From: Scybalousia_A sp964639765
GTDB lineage: Bacteria > Bacteroidota > Bacteroidia > Bacteroidales > P3
Direction of reading: 5' to 3'
NCBI GenBank assembly: GCA_964639765.1
Contig: CAZXEN010000002.1
Coordinates: forward strand, 58,353 to 122,352
DNA: 64,000 nucleotides
Of this stretch, positions 53,968-61,053 are shown in pieces. The notes beneath the pieces were generated by a model, which was not told where the DNA came from, did not search any database, and worked only from the letters and a program-made list of their open reading frames with translations. Both the position numbers and the translations under genes were made by a program. Numbering within the stretch: the stretch's first letter is position 1; each line of letters starts with the position of its first letter.

Positions 53968-54978
53968 ATGGAAAACAACACTACAAAAAGAAACAGAATA
54001 CTATATACGCTTTCTTCCACGGCAATAGTTCTATCCCTTACAGCCATTGTTATACAGCTATTCGTATTCTCAACAAAGAAAACAAACGAAGAAGACCTGT
54101 ATCGTCAGAATGTAAAAGAAAACATACATAATTTTTCTGCTCCATTACCATCTTCATTAACTTTTTGTGGAGAAGAGGTTCCTTTGGACAACGTATTTGT
54201 AAGAGAAGCTTTGGACAGAGAACTTACGACTCTTATGTATCAACATTCCACCACTTTTCTTGTATTGAAGAGAGCATGGAGATTTTTTCCTGAAATAGAA
54301 CAGTATCTTAAAGAAAATTCTGCTCCTGAAGATTTAAAATATCTGTGTGTTGCAGAGAGTTCTCTTTCAAATGTTGTCTCACCGGCAAAAGCTGAAGGTT
54401 TCTGGCAGTTTATCTCCACAACGGCTAAGCAATATAATCTGGTGGTAAGAGAAGACTATGACGAAAGATACAATCTGAAGAAAGCAACTGCTGCAGCCAT
54501 GAAGTATTTAAAAGGCTCTTATGCACGATTGGGGAACTGGGCTTTGGCATGTGCTGCATATAATTGCGGAGAAGGAGGTTTGAGAAACAGAATGACAGAA
54601 CAAGAAACAAAATCTTATTGGAACTTAGCCTTGAATACAGAGACAGGAAGATATGTTTACCGTATTTTAGCATACAAAATTCTTATGCAGAATCCGCAAC
54701 AATATGGTTATTACCTGAGAAAACAAGATGCTTATCAGCCATTGGAATATAGAACCATAAAAGTAGATTCCACTATCAATGACTTGCCTGCTTTTGCCAA
54801 ACAGAACAATGTTTCCTACAAATACTTCAAGCTAAGCAACCCCGAACTCAGAAGCAAAAAACTGATAAACAAGGAGAAGAAAACCTACATTTTCAGAATA
54901 CCTACACAAGATTCCTATTCATGGAAGAAACTCACGGACAAAATATCTTCATCCAACGATTTTATTGACAAGCTTTGA
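53968..54978 (+). CDS. Membrane-anchored lytic transglycosylase
   Basis: A 336-residue protein with an N-terminal membrane anchor (ILYTLSSTAIVLSLTAIVIQL). The SLT domain has the catalytic glutamate in LKYLCVAESSLSN, then SPAKAEGFWQFISTTAKQYNL and ACAAYNCGEGGLRNRM. This matches MltD-type enzymes that cut peptidoglycan to anhydro-muropeptides. The C-terminal 60 residues may be a LysM-like domain (LPAFAKQNNVSYKYFKLSNP, YIFRIP). Start at ATG 53968: an earlier in-frame codon would cross the promoter. Confidence 0.87.
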   Translation: MENNTTKRNRILYTLSSTAIVLSLTAIVIQLFVFSTKKTNEEDLYRQNVKENIHNFSAPLPSSLTFCGEEVPLDNVFVREALDRELTTLMYQHSTTFLVLKRAWRFFPEIEQYLKENSAPEDLKYLCVAESSLSNVVSPAKAEGFWQFISTTAKQYNLVVREDYDERYNLKKATAAAMKYLKGSYARLGNWALACAAYNCGEGGLRNRMTEQETKSYWNLALNTETGRYVYRILAYKILMQNPQQYGYYLRKQDAYQPLEYRTIKVDSTINDLPAFAKQNNVSYKYFKLSNPELRSKKLINKEKKTYIFRIPTQDSYSWKKLTDKISSSNDFIDKL

Positions 54979-55416
54979 TAAACAAAGCAATAGAGTTTCT
55001 GCGTCAAAACAATGAGATGAGTTTTGTAACGGTGGAAGAAAACAAGCCGAGAATAAGAGTTTTTCAGATAATGAAAATAGAAAACACTGACTTTTTCTTT
55101 GCTACTTCTACCAAGAAAGCTGTCTATAAACAACTGCAGACTAATCCTTTTATAGAAATAATGTCTTATAAAGACAATCTGTCGGTAAAATGTAGCGGAA
55201 AAGCTTTTTTTTGATGTAAAAGAAGAAACAAAACGCAGGATATTTGAACACAATCCTGTCTTGCCAAGACTATACGAAGACTACAAAGGAATAGATTATT
55301 TCCGCATGCAGGTTGAATATATAGACTATTATAACCTCTCTCCCACTCCACCTTTTTTCGAACATATAGACCTTGCAACAAAAGAAATAAAAGATGGTTT
55401 TGTCGGTGACAGATAG
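54975..55416 (+). pseudogene. Pyridoxamine 5'-phosphate oxidase-like flavoprotein, frameshifted
   Basis: Frame one reads 79 residues from TTG 54975 (MINKAIEFLRQNNEMSFVTV... then TSTKKAVYKQLQTNPFIEIM), a split-barrel FMN-binding pattern, and stops at 55214 inside a run of eight T (55205-55212). One T fewer restores the frame, giving DVKEETKRRIFEHNPVLPRL and 45 more residues to 55416, the usual family C-terminus. The gene overlaps the transglycosylase stop. It is either a pseudogene, a phase-variable homopolymer, or a sequencing error. The family call is good, the state uncertain. Confidence 0.72.
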
Positions 55417-55430
55417 TCCAAATAAAAAGC

Positions 55431-56018
55431 ATGGAAAATAGGGACAAAACAGAGAAACTCAACGAGTTCTTCAACGAATGCAATGCTGTGGTCGTTGGAA
55501 CCGTCAGTGGTTTGTCCATTTCGGCAGGATTCTTGTATGCATGTGAGAAGTTTCAGAACCTGTTCAGTGATTTTATCCATAAATATCAATTTTCCGACCT
55601 TTTTTCTGCAAGTTTTTTCAACTTCAAGGACGAAAACGAGAAATAGGCTTTCTGGAGCAGATTCATATATCACTATCGCTTTGCCAAAGCCGAAAAGCCT
55701 ATGTACAGTAATCTGTATAAAATCATAAAAAAACAAAGACTACTTTGTTATAACCACCAATGTTGATCATCTGTTTCAGTGTAATGGGTTTGACAAACAA
55801 AGACTTTTCTGCACACAAGGCGACTATGGCTTGTTGCAATGCTCTGTTCCGTGCCATCAAAAGACTTATGACAACAAAGATATGGTCTTGCAGATGGTTG
55901 AAAAGCAAAAAAAAACATGCTTGTACCCGATAATCTTATCCCACATTGTCTCGTTTGCGGAGAGAAAATGGAAGTAAATCTGAGAAAAGACGAACCTTTT
56001 GTGCAAGACAAAGGCTGA
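55431..56018 (+). pseudogene. SirTM-type sirtuin (protein ADP-ribosyltransferase), degenerate
   Basis: Three reading frames together give a macrodomain-linked sirtuin. N-part: NAVVVGTVSGLSISAGFLYA (the normally GAGAGLS NAD loop is altered) and FQNLFSDFIHKYQFSDLF. An in-frame TAG at 55644 follows, then AFWSRFIYHYRFAKAEKPMY. After a frameshift near 55730: VITTNVDHLFQCNGFDKQRL, TQGDYGLLQC and VPCHQKTYDN. After another near 55910: VPDNLIPHCLVCGEKMEVNL with zinc cysteines, ending FVQDKG at TGA 56016. The C-terminal tail is missing. One stop, two frameshifts and a lost NAD motif make it clearly dead. Confidence 0.75.
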
Positions 56019-56019
56019 T

Positions 56020-56194
56020 ATGAAACCTCATTTTGTTATAAACACCTATATCTTTAATTTCTTCTATACCGTTCTTTTCTCCCTTTGCAACAATAAAAAC
56101 CTTGGAATTCCTAATATCAGGTAATATAGTATATGATGCAGTTGTCTTGCCTGCACCCATTACATCCACCAACGATATATAATTGCTTTTCCAT
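56020..56194 (-). pseudogene. Zeta-toxin-like P-loop kinase remnant
   Basis: On the minus strand, ATG 56194 begins MEKQLYIVGG, which a frameshift joins to VMGAGKTTASYTILPDIRNS. Together these resemble the start of Bacteroidota zeta-toxin/UDP-GlcNAc kinase-like proteins (LYIVxGxNGAGKTT). The conserved DE(I)AKGL region is missing; IVAKGEKNGIEEIKDIGVYNK follows, which could be the family C-terminus joined by an internal deletion. A remnant, not a gene. The call rests on the P-loop context only. Confidence 0.4.
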
Positions 56195-56308
56195 AGATTT
56201 TTTATTTTCAGATGTAAAGGTATAATTTTTTTTCAAATAATTGGGATTTTCCAACTTAAATTTTGAAAAACAGTTGTATTTTTGTCAGATAAATCTGTTA
56301 TATGTCTT

Positions 56309-56643
56309 ATGGAGCGATTGGATTATTTGATAGACTGTCTTTTAAAAGAAGATATCCGATACAAAAACACCAAGATACCTGAAAGTCTGTACGGGAAACG
56401 CAGACTTTTTTGTGCCTTGTGCAATATAAAAATGCCATCATCTTATGCAATAGGAAGTATATGACGAACCCACAGGAAAAGTCAAGATTACAAAGGCTTA
56501 CAATCTGCCATGCAGACACGTTATCCATACCGTAGGACCTATAATCTACACCGAAAAACCTTGCTTGGAAGAAGAAAAGTTTCTAAAAGACTGTTGGAGA
56601 TATAAGTCTTTGTTCAATGGTGTTTGTTCAGCGTGTAACCTTT
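56309..56643 (+). pseudogene. Macrodomain (protein-ADP-ribose hydrolase) gene with internal deletion
   Basis: ATG 56309 starts MERLDYLIDCLLKEDIRYKN then IPESLYGKRRLFCALCNIKMP, the N-terminal extension typical of SirTM-linked macrodomain hydrolases. After SYAIGSI the frame stops (56464). From about 56459 another frame gives YDEPTGKVKITKAYNLPCRH VIHTVGPIIYTEKP, the late part of the macrodomain. The roughly 100 residues between, containing the ADP-ribose and zinc site, are gone, and the C-terminus is cut. A -7 element TATTTTTG (56277-56284) still precedes it. It pairs with the dead sirtuin just upstream. Confidence 0.72.
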
Positions 56644-57243
56644 GATTTTTATCTGAGATTTATGGGAAAGTATTTTTTGTCGGATATTGTCCTTTATTTC
56701 ACTGTCGTTGGCTTTGAAAACTGAATTGTCTGTTTTCAGATACAACGATTTGTTTATTGCAAGCTTTGAAAAATATATATTACTGCCCTTATGCTGATTT
56801 ATTTGCAGAGAATCAAAGACGCAGTCGGAAATACAAGAAAATGACAAAGAGGAACTATCGTCTGCATTTATGAAAAAAGAACTTGTAGACAGAGGTCTCT
56901 GTGTTACGATGACAACATTGCTGTTTTTCCCTACGTCAATACCTTTCGGCATCGTATTAAGACAGACATTTGTTATAGGAGGATTGTTTTTATCCTTGCA
57001 AGACGAATTCAAAAGAACAAGGGTATCATCAACAACGGTGGCTACCTGATGAAAGTTTTCCGCATTAAGGAGTTTTATGGCGTTCTCTTTGGATTCAGTG
57101 TCTATATATACAAACAGAACATCTACATTCTCATTGGTCTTTATATAGTTGATCTCTTTTGCTATAGACTGATAGAACACCTGCTGTTGGGAATAAAGTT
57201 CTGATACCAATAGCAACAATATTATATTAATTATCTGTTTCAT
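56614..57243 (-). CDS. Exported protein of unknown function in the ECF operon
   Basis: A 209-residue exported protein (signal peptide MKQIINIILLLLVSELYSQQ). The mature part is beta-rich with repeated short strands (ESKENAIKLLNAENFHQVATVV, SNIYFSKLAINKSLYLKTDNSVF), loosely like auto-transporter-type or DUF4252/DUF2807 helices and strands. Four cysteines are scattered. I do not recognise the family. It overlaps the anti-sigma gene by 17 bases, so it is co-translated with it and probably part of the same response. Confidence 0.55.
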   Translation of the reverse strand: MKQIINIILLLLVSELYSQQQVFYQSIAKEINYIKTNENVDVLFVYIDTESKENAIKLLNAENFHQVATVVDDTLVLLNSSCKDKNNPPITNVCLNTMPKGIDVGKNSNVVIVTQRPLSTSSFFINADDSSSLSFSCISDCVFDSLQINQHKGSNIYFSKLAINKSLYLKTDNSVFKANDSEIKDNIRQKILSHKSQIKIKGYTLNKHH

Positions 57244-57835
57244 ACATAATCATTTTATTGGTTGGGACAAGGTCATCCTGCTTTTGCTCTTTGGTATATA
57301 GTATTTCTATCTGCAGACAATAGTTTTTTTCTTGCTGGGAGAAATATCTGTCTTCGGGTTCTTCAACATCTTTTACCAGATATAACGTGTCAAAGACAAT
57401 TTCTTTTCTCTCGGCTGAAGGCTTCATAGTATTAGACTCAGAGCCTATGTTTCCCATATCCGAAGGTTCTTTTTTTGCCTTTGTTACAGGAGTTTTTGCC
57501 TTAGAAGTCCTACAAGCAGTCTTTGTTTCTTCTGTATTTGTGTCCTGTCTGAGCAACATATATACACCAGAAGCAAGCAAAAACACTATCACAACGCAAG
57601 CAACTCTGAGCAAAACTGGAAAAACGCTCTTCTTTTGCAGCAAATTTTCTTTATAAGGGAAAACATCCTGCGGAAAATCCTTTAAACAAAAATCCGAATC
57701 ATGGTCTTCTCTTTCTGGTATCAAGTCCGTGTTCTCCTGAAAAAAAACATCAAGTTCCTGTTTTTCAGACGCACTGAGATTGTTTTCTTGTTCATCAAGC
57801 AAAAAAGCCTCGTAATTTTCTCTATTTATCTTCAT
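57227..57835 (-). CDS. Putative membrane anti-sigma factor
   Basis: A 202-residue single-pass protein. The acidic N-terminus (MKINRENYEAFLLDEQENNL SASEKQELDVFF) is the usual sigma-binding part of Bacteroidota anti-sigma factors; a transmembrane segment follows at about 75-95 (VFPVLLRVACVVIVFLLASG), then a lysine and serine-rich periplasmic region. It directly follows the ECF sigma gene with a one-base overlap. The role is inferred from position and shape. Confidence 0.7.
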   Translation of the reverse strand: MKINRENYEAFLLDEQENNLSASEKQELDVFFQENTDLIPEREDHDSDFCLKDFPQDVFPYKENLLQKKSVFPVLLRVACVVIVFLLASGVYMLLRQDTNTEETKTACRTSKAKTPVTKAKKEPSDMGNIGSESNTMKPSAERKEIVFDTLYLVKDVEEPEDRYFSQQEKNYCLQIEILYTKEQKQDDLVPTNKMIMYETDN

Positions 57836-58317
57836 TATATAATATTCTCCTTCCTTTTTATCATTTCCTTCATTTTCTTTCTTGCACGATATATGGTTAT
57901 TTTCACATTTTCAACAGAACAATCCATAACCAAGGCAATATCCTGATAAGAAAAACCTTGCATATCACGAAGGACAAGCATGTCTTTGTAACTCTTGGGC
58001 AACTTTTCCAGATACATATTTATGGCGTCTGTGCTTCCGTCGTAAGAGTTTTTGCTTATTTTCTCTTCCATTTCTTCCATATATCTGCTTTCTGCAGAAG
58101 TCTTTCTGCGATAAGAGACAATAATATGATAAGCAGTGCTGACAAGATAGCTTTTAGCCTTTTCGTATTCAACGTTATCATGATTTTTCCAAAGAGACAG
58201 AAAACAATCCTGAACAATATCCTGCGACAGAGGACGGTTCTTTACCATCATAATGCAATAACGGTAAAGAACGTCCGAAAAATCTTTTACTGTGCTGTTG
58301 TATTGTATCCTGTTCAC
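57835..58317 (-). CDS. ECF-type RNA polymerase sigma factor
   Basis: A 160-residue sigma-70 family protein with only regions 2 and 4. Region 2: LYRYCIMMVKNRPLSQDIVQDCFLSLWKN. Region 4: LEKLPKSYKDMLVLRDMQGFSYQDIALVMDCSVENVKITIYRARKKMKEM, the helix-turn-helix. It heads a three-gene operon with a membrane anti-sigma and an exported protein. The TonB-like gene upstream (gap 19) may be in the same transcript. Confidence 0.92.
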   Translation of the reverse strand: MNRIQYNSTVKDFSDVLYRYCIMMVKNRPLSQDIVQDCFLSLWKNHDNVEYEKAKSYLVSTAYHIIVSYRRKTSAESRYMEEMEEKISKNSYDGSTDAINMYLEKLPKSYKDMLVLRDMQGFSYQDIALVMDCSVENVKITIYRARKKMKEMIKRKENII

Positions 58318-58336
58318 AAGATATTGATATACTTTG

Positions 58337-58759
58337 TCAAAACAGTTTGAATTGGATTGGAATTACAAAATGCTGACGCACTTTTTTTCCTTTGTCCTCT
58401 GCAGGTTTCCATCGTGGCATTGCTTTTATTATCCTCAAGGTTTCTCTATTACAGTATTCATCAAGTCCTCTTAGAATTTCAACATTGGATATAGAGCCGT
58501 CGGTTTCAACAATAAATTTCACTACTACTTTTCCTTCCACTCCGTTTTCCTTGGATTGTTGCGGATATTCAAGAGTGGAAGAGACAAAGCTGTTCATTGC
58601 ATCGAATCCGCCTGGAAATTCTGCACTCTTTTCGCAAACATCAGGCACAACATCGTTTGTGTACTTGGTATTTTGTCTTCCTTCTTGCTGAGCCTGCGAA
58701 TACCCTGCAAATAAAAACGCAAGTGCTATGGCTGCCGATTTTAAAATCACTGTTTTCAT
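58337..58759 (-). CDS. TonB C-terminal domain protein (exported)
   Basis: A 140-residue protein with a signal peptide (MKTVILKSAAIALAFLFAGYSQA) instead of the usual transmembrane anchor. The C-terminal domain has the TonB pattern: EFPGGFDAMNSFVSSTLEYP, GVEGKVVVKFIVETDGSIS, VEILRGLDEYCNRETLRIIKAMPRWKPA, then VIPIQFKLF. Such soluble periplasmic TonB-like proteins are common in Bacteroidota; they may link to peptidoglycan or outer-membrane receptors. It lies just before the ECF operon on the same strand. Confidence 0.85.
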   Translation of the reverse strand: MKTVILKSAAIALAFLFAGYSQAQQEGRQNTKYTNDVVPDVCEKSAEFPGGFDAMNSFVSSTLEYPQQSKENGVEGKVVVKFIVETDGSISNVEILRGLDEYCNRETLRIIKAMPRWKPAEDKGKKVRQHFVIPIQFKLF

Positions 58760-59092
58760 CGCTTGAAATATTTTAGGTTTATAATTTGCCTTTATAACTG
58801 TTTCTGTATATATAGTCGTTTTTGAGTCAAAAAAGTTACAGTTGCAGGAAGATTTTTCTCTTTTTTTTGACCTTTATTACATATAAACAAATAAAACAGA
58901 ATAATATTGTAATTCTGCAGGACAGCAGGGTAAATAATGCAAAAAGAAAGAAAAGGAATATGGGAGAATGCGAATTTTTGTGGTCGCTGACATTCTTGTT
59001 TATAGTGCTTTTGTTTATATGCTCTGCTGGGAATATAAAATCCGACACAAACTCTTACTCATCTATTTTTCAACAATTTAACACCCTGCCAA

Positions 59093-59150
59093 AAAAGAGT
59101 TGGTTTTTAAAGACAAAATCCAACTCTTTTACCCATAAACATCAACTCTT
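59093..59150. repeat. Intergenic ATCAAGACTT repeat, locus 4
   Basis: AAAAGAGTTGG (59093-59103) pairs with CCAACTCTTTT (59120-59130), and CATCAACTCTT follows at 59140-59150. The words match loci 3 and 1 with GA/CT exchange. It sits in the 794-base gap 58760-59553 between divergent genes. Apart from this locus, the 6S-like RNA and its promoter, the gap is AT-rich without a supportable gene; a 143-codon frame at 58822-59253 is composition noise. Confidence 0.75.
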
Positions 59151-59261
59151 TTTTTCCAAAAATCAAAAGAATAATAACAAACTGTTTTTCTTCTCAAAAA
59201 GACTGTTGTTTTTCTTCTTTGTAGGAAAACTATGGGATTTTCAAGTTTTTTGATATTTTTC

Positions 59262-59291
59262 TTGTTGTTTTACAAAAAGTTTGTACTTTTG
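59262..59291 (+). promoter_or_regulatory. Promoter of the 6S-like RNA
   Basis: TTG (59262-59264) and TACTTTTG (59284-59291) are spaced by 19 bases, followed by CAGG. The predicted start is near 59298, about 20 bases before the closing stem of the RNA. Confidence 0.7.
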
Positions 59292-59317
59292 CAGGTAATA
59301 ATCATAGGATTATAGTT

Positions 59318-59511
59318 AGACATAAAAAAGCGTTAGATTTACGTTCAGATGGTTCTCTCTATTTAATTGCTACATATATAAGGAAACCACACTAAAGAAC
59401 AACTAAGTTCATAACGCTCACGTGTCAAATCGTGAGCTTTGTTGTTAGGTGTGGAGGTAGTAGCAAGCCAGAGAGAACCGACAAAAAGTTTCACGATGAT
59501 TTTTTATGTCT
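59318..59511 (+). ncRNA. 6S-like RNA (SsrS type)
   Basis: The ends AGACATAAAAAA (59318-59329) and TTTTTTATGTCT (59500-59511) form a perfect 12-bp closing stem. Inside, GGTTCTCTCT (59351-59360) pairs with AGAGAGAACC (59470-59479), TTGCTAC with GTAGCAA, CCACAC with GTGTGG, and an apical hairpin GCTCACG-TGTCAAAT-CGTGAGC completes a single long rod with a central bulge. About 190 nt, one rod, promoter-preceded: the architecture of 6S RNA, which mimics an open promoter and holds RNA polymerase. The call is by structure, not by sequence match. It precedes the lipoprotein gene by 42 bases. Confidence 0.7.
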
Positions 59512-59553
59512 GCTAAAAGAACTAACAATAATTATAAATTAAAACAAAAAAAG

Positions 59554-60153
59554 ATGAAAAAGACAACGTTTTCAGTAATGGTTCTGGCACTTGCAGGAGT
59601 TGTGATGTTTTCTTCTTGCAAGAGCAACAAGAAAGTAGTGGAAAAACAACAGCAAAAGACTTTCGGAACAGAAATAGTTTTGCCTTGCATAGAAGAGTCT
59701 ATGGATGACGATGACTACTTCAAGGCATTAGGTACTGCCAGCAACATCAACGCACAAAATGCAAGAACGGGTGCTTGGGATGCAGCCAAAAGTATGTTGC
59801 TTAGAAGACTTGGCGGTTTGGTAGAAGGTATCTCAGAAGACTATTCCCGCAGTGTTTCCGGTCAGGCAAAACAAGACAAGATACAACGTATAGTGGAAAG
59901 CGATATGAACACTATTGTTGTTAAACTTGTCAATGATGCACAGAAGACTTGCGAAAAAATCTATCAGGATGAAGCAGGAAACTACAATTCTTTCATAGCC
60001 ATAAGAGTGTCAAAGAAAGAAATGCTTAAACAAGTAGAGAACTCTCTTTCCAATGAAGAAGAACTTGACATAGAGTTCAACAGAGAGAAGTTCCGCAAGC
60101 ATGCTGAAAAGAAGATGAACGAAATCAGAGAAAGCCAACAAAAGGAACAATAA
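59554..60153 (+). CDS. LPP20-like lipoprotein
   Basis: A 199-residue lipoprotein; signal MKKTTFSVMVLALAGVVMFS ends at the lipidated cysteine 22 (FSSC). The pattern NAQNARTGAWDAAKSMLLRRL with repeated NxA segments is that of LPP20-type proteins (helix-beta modules of flagellar and outer-membrane lipoproteins). The tail is lysine and glutamate-rich coiled helix. I take ATG 59554: an ATG at 59506 would lie within the 6S-like RNA stem and give no signal peptide. Function unknown, perhaps an outer-membrane structural protein. Confidence 0.68.
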   Translation: MKKTTFSVMVLALAGVVMFSSCKSNKKVVEKQQQKTFGTEIVLPCIEESMDDDDYFKALGTASNINAQNARTGAWDAAKSMLLRRLGGLVEGISEDYSRSVSGQAKQDKIQRIVESDMNTIVVKLVNDAQKTCEKIYQDEAGNYNSFIAIRVSKKEMLKQVENSLSNEEELDIEFNREKFRKHAEKKMNEIRESQQKEQ

Positions 60154-60172
60154 TCTTATTTAGAAACAAATC

Positions 60173-60208
60173 TGTTGTGGCAAATTGTTTTTTTGATTTG
60201 CCACAACA
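60173..60208 (+). terminator. Hairpin between the two LPP20-like genes
   Basis: TGTTGTGGCAAAT pairs over 13 bp with ATTTGCCACAACA around TGTTTTTTTG. No T-run follows the stem, so it may attenuate rather than end transcription into the next gene, 18 bases downstream. Confidence 0.55.
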
Positions 60209-60226
60209 ATATTTCATTTCCTCACG

Positions 60227-61048
60227 ATGAAAAGAACGTTTATATATCTTAGTTTATTAGTGCTTGGCGTTGTCTGTTTAGCACAAGAACCTAATTGGGT
60301 TAATCATCTGCCCAAGACAGATAACAATACTTTCATGTATGTGCGTGAGTTTGCCGTTGGATATACCGAAAACGACGCCCGTAATCAGGCACTTCAACGA
60401 GTTTTTCAATCCACTGCAATGCGTATAGGTCTGCCTTTTGACTCAGAGCAAGTATTCAAGGAATTGCAAGCAGGCAAAGGCGTTGAGTTTATCTCTTCCA
60501 CATACAATATTCCTATCAACAAAGTCTGTGAATATTCGCTGAAGATGAAAAACAACCAATACAAAGTCTATGTGCTTTGTCAGGTGGCTAAGGCCGGCAA
60601 TATTGTCGTAAGGTTTGAAGATTTTAACCAATGCGATACAAGAAAACAATACAACAATAGCCTGGCATTGCTGTCTTCTGTCTTTATCCCTGGTCTTGGA
60701 CAGATAAACAAAAGACATTATACAGAGGGAGTGCTTACCCTTTCTTCTGAAATCTTGCTTGCAGGTGCAGGAACCTATCTTTATTTTCAGGCACAAGACA
60801 GATTAGATATTATGCGTAAAGGCAATGTAAGTTACAAAAATTTCTCTAATGCAAAGACAGACTATGACAATTTCAGAAAGGCGTCCTATGTTGTTTGGTC
60901 TGCTTTTGGGGTTTTATACCTTTTCAACCTGTATCGTGCTTTTACTCTTCACCCGAAATACAAAGAGAGTTTAGCATTTACTCCTGTCGTATTACCCGAT
61001 TACAATAATGATCTGTGTCTTGGTTTCAACCTCAGTCTAAAATTCTAA
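60227..61048 (+). CDS. LPP20-like exported protein with membrane segments
   Basis: A 273-residue protein (signal MKRTFIYLSLLVLGVVCLAQ). The N-terminal half (FAVGYTENDARNQALQRVFQ) again resembles LPP20-like modules, as in the gene before it. Residues about 140-240 carry hydrophobic segments (NSLALLSSVFIPGLGQINKR, TLSSEILLAGAGTYLYF, YVVWSAFGVLYLFNLYR) with the GLGQ-type loop seen in DUF5683-like membrane proteins. The two genes are probably a functional pair. Function not known. Confidence 0.6.
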   Translation: MKRTFIYLSLLVLGVVCLAQEPNWVNHLPKTDNNTFMYVREFAVGYTENDARNQALQRVFQSTAMRIGLPFDSEQVFKELQAGKGVEFISSTYNIPINKVCEYSLKMKNNQYKVYVLCQVAKAGNIVVRFEDFNQCDTRKQYNNSLALLSSVFIPGLGQINKRHYTEGVLTLSSEILLAGAGTYLYFQAQDRLDIMRKGNVSYKNFSNAKTDYDNFRKASYVVWSAFGVLYLFNLYRAFTLHPKYKESLAFTPVVLPDYNNDLCLGFNLSLKF

Positions 61049-61053
61049 AAATT

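Noticed and set aside
55936..56172. Intact small gene on the minus strand
   Set aside because: It needs a frameshift to join its start, lacks the conserved middle, and overlaps the dead sirtuin; treated as a remnant.
58822..59253. A 143-codon frame in the gap before the 6S-like RNA
   Set aside because: Composition-driven, rich in Phe/Lys/Asn, crosses repeat locus 4, no start signal.
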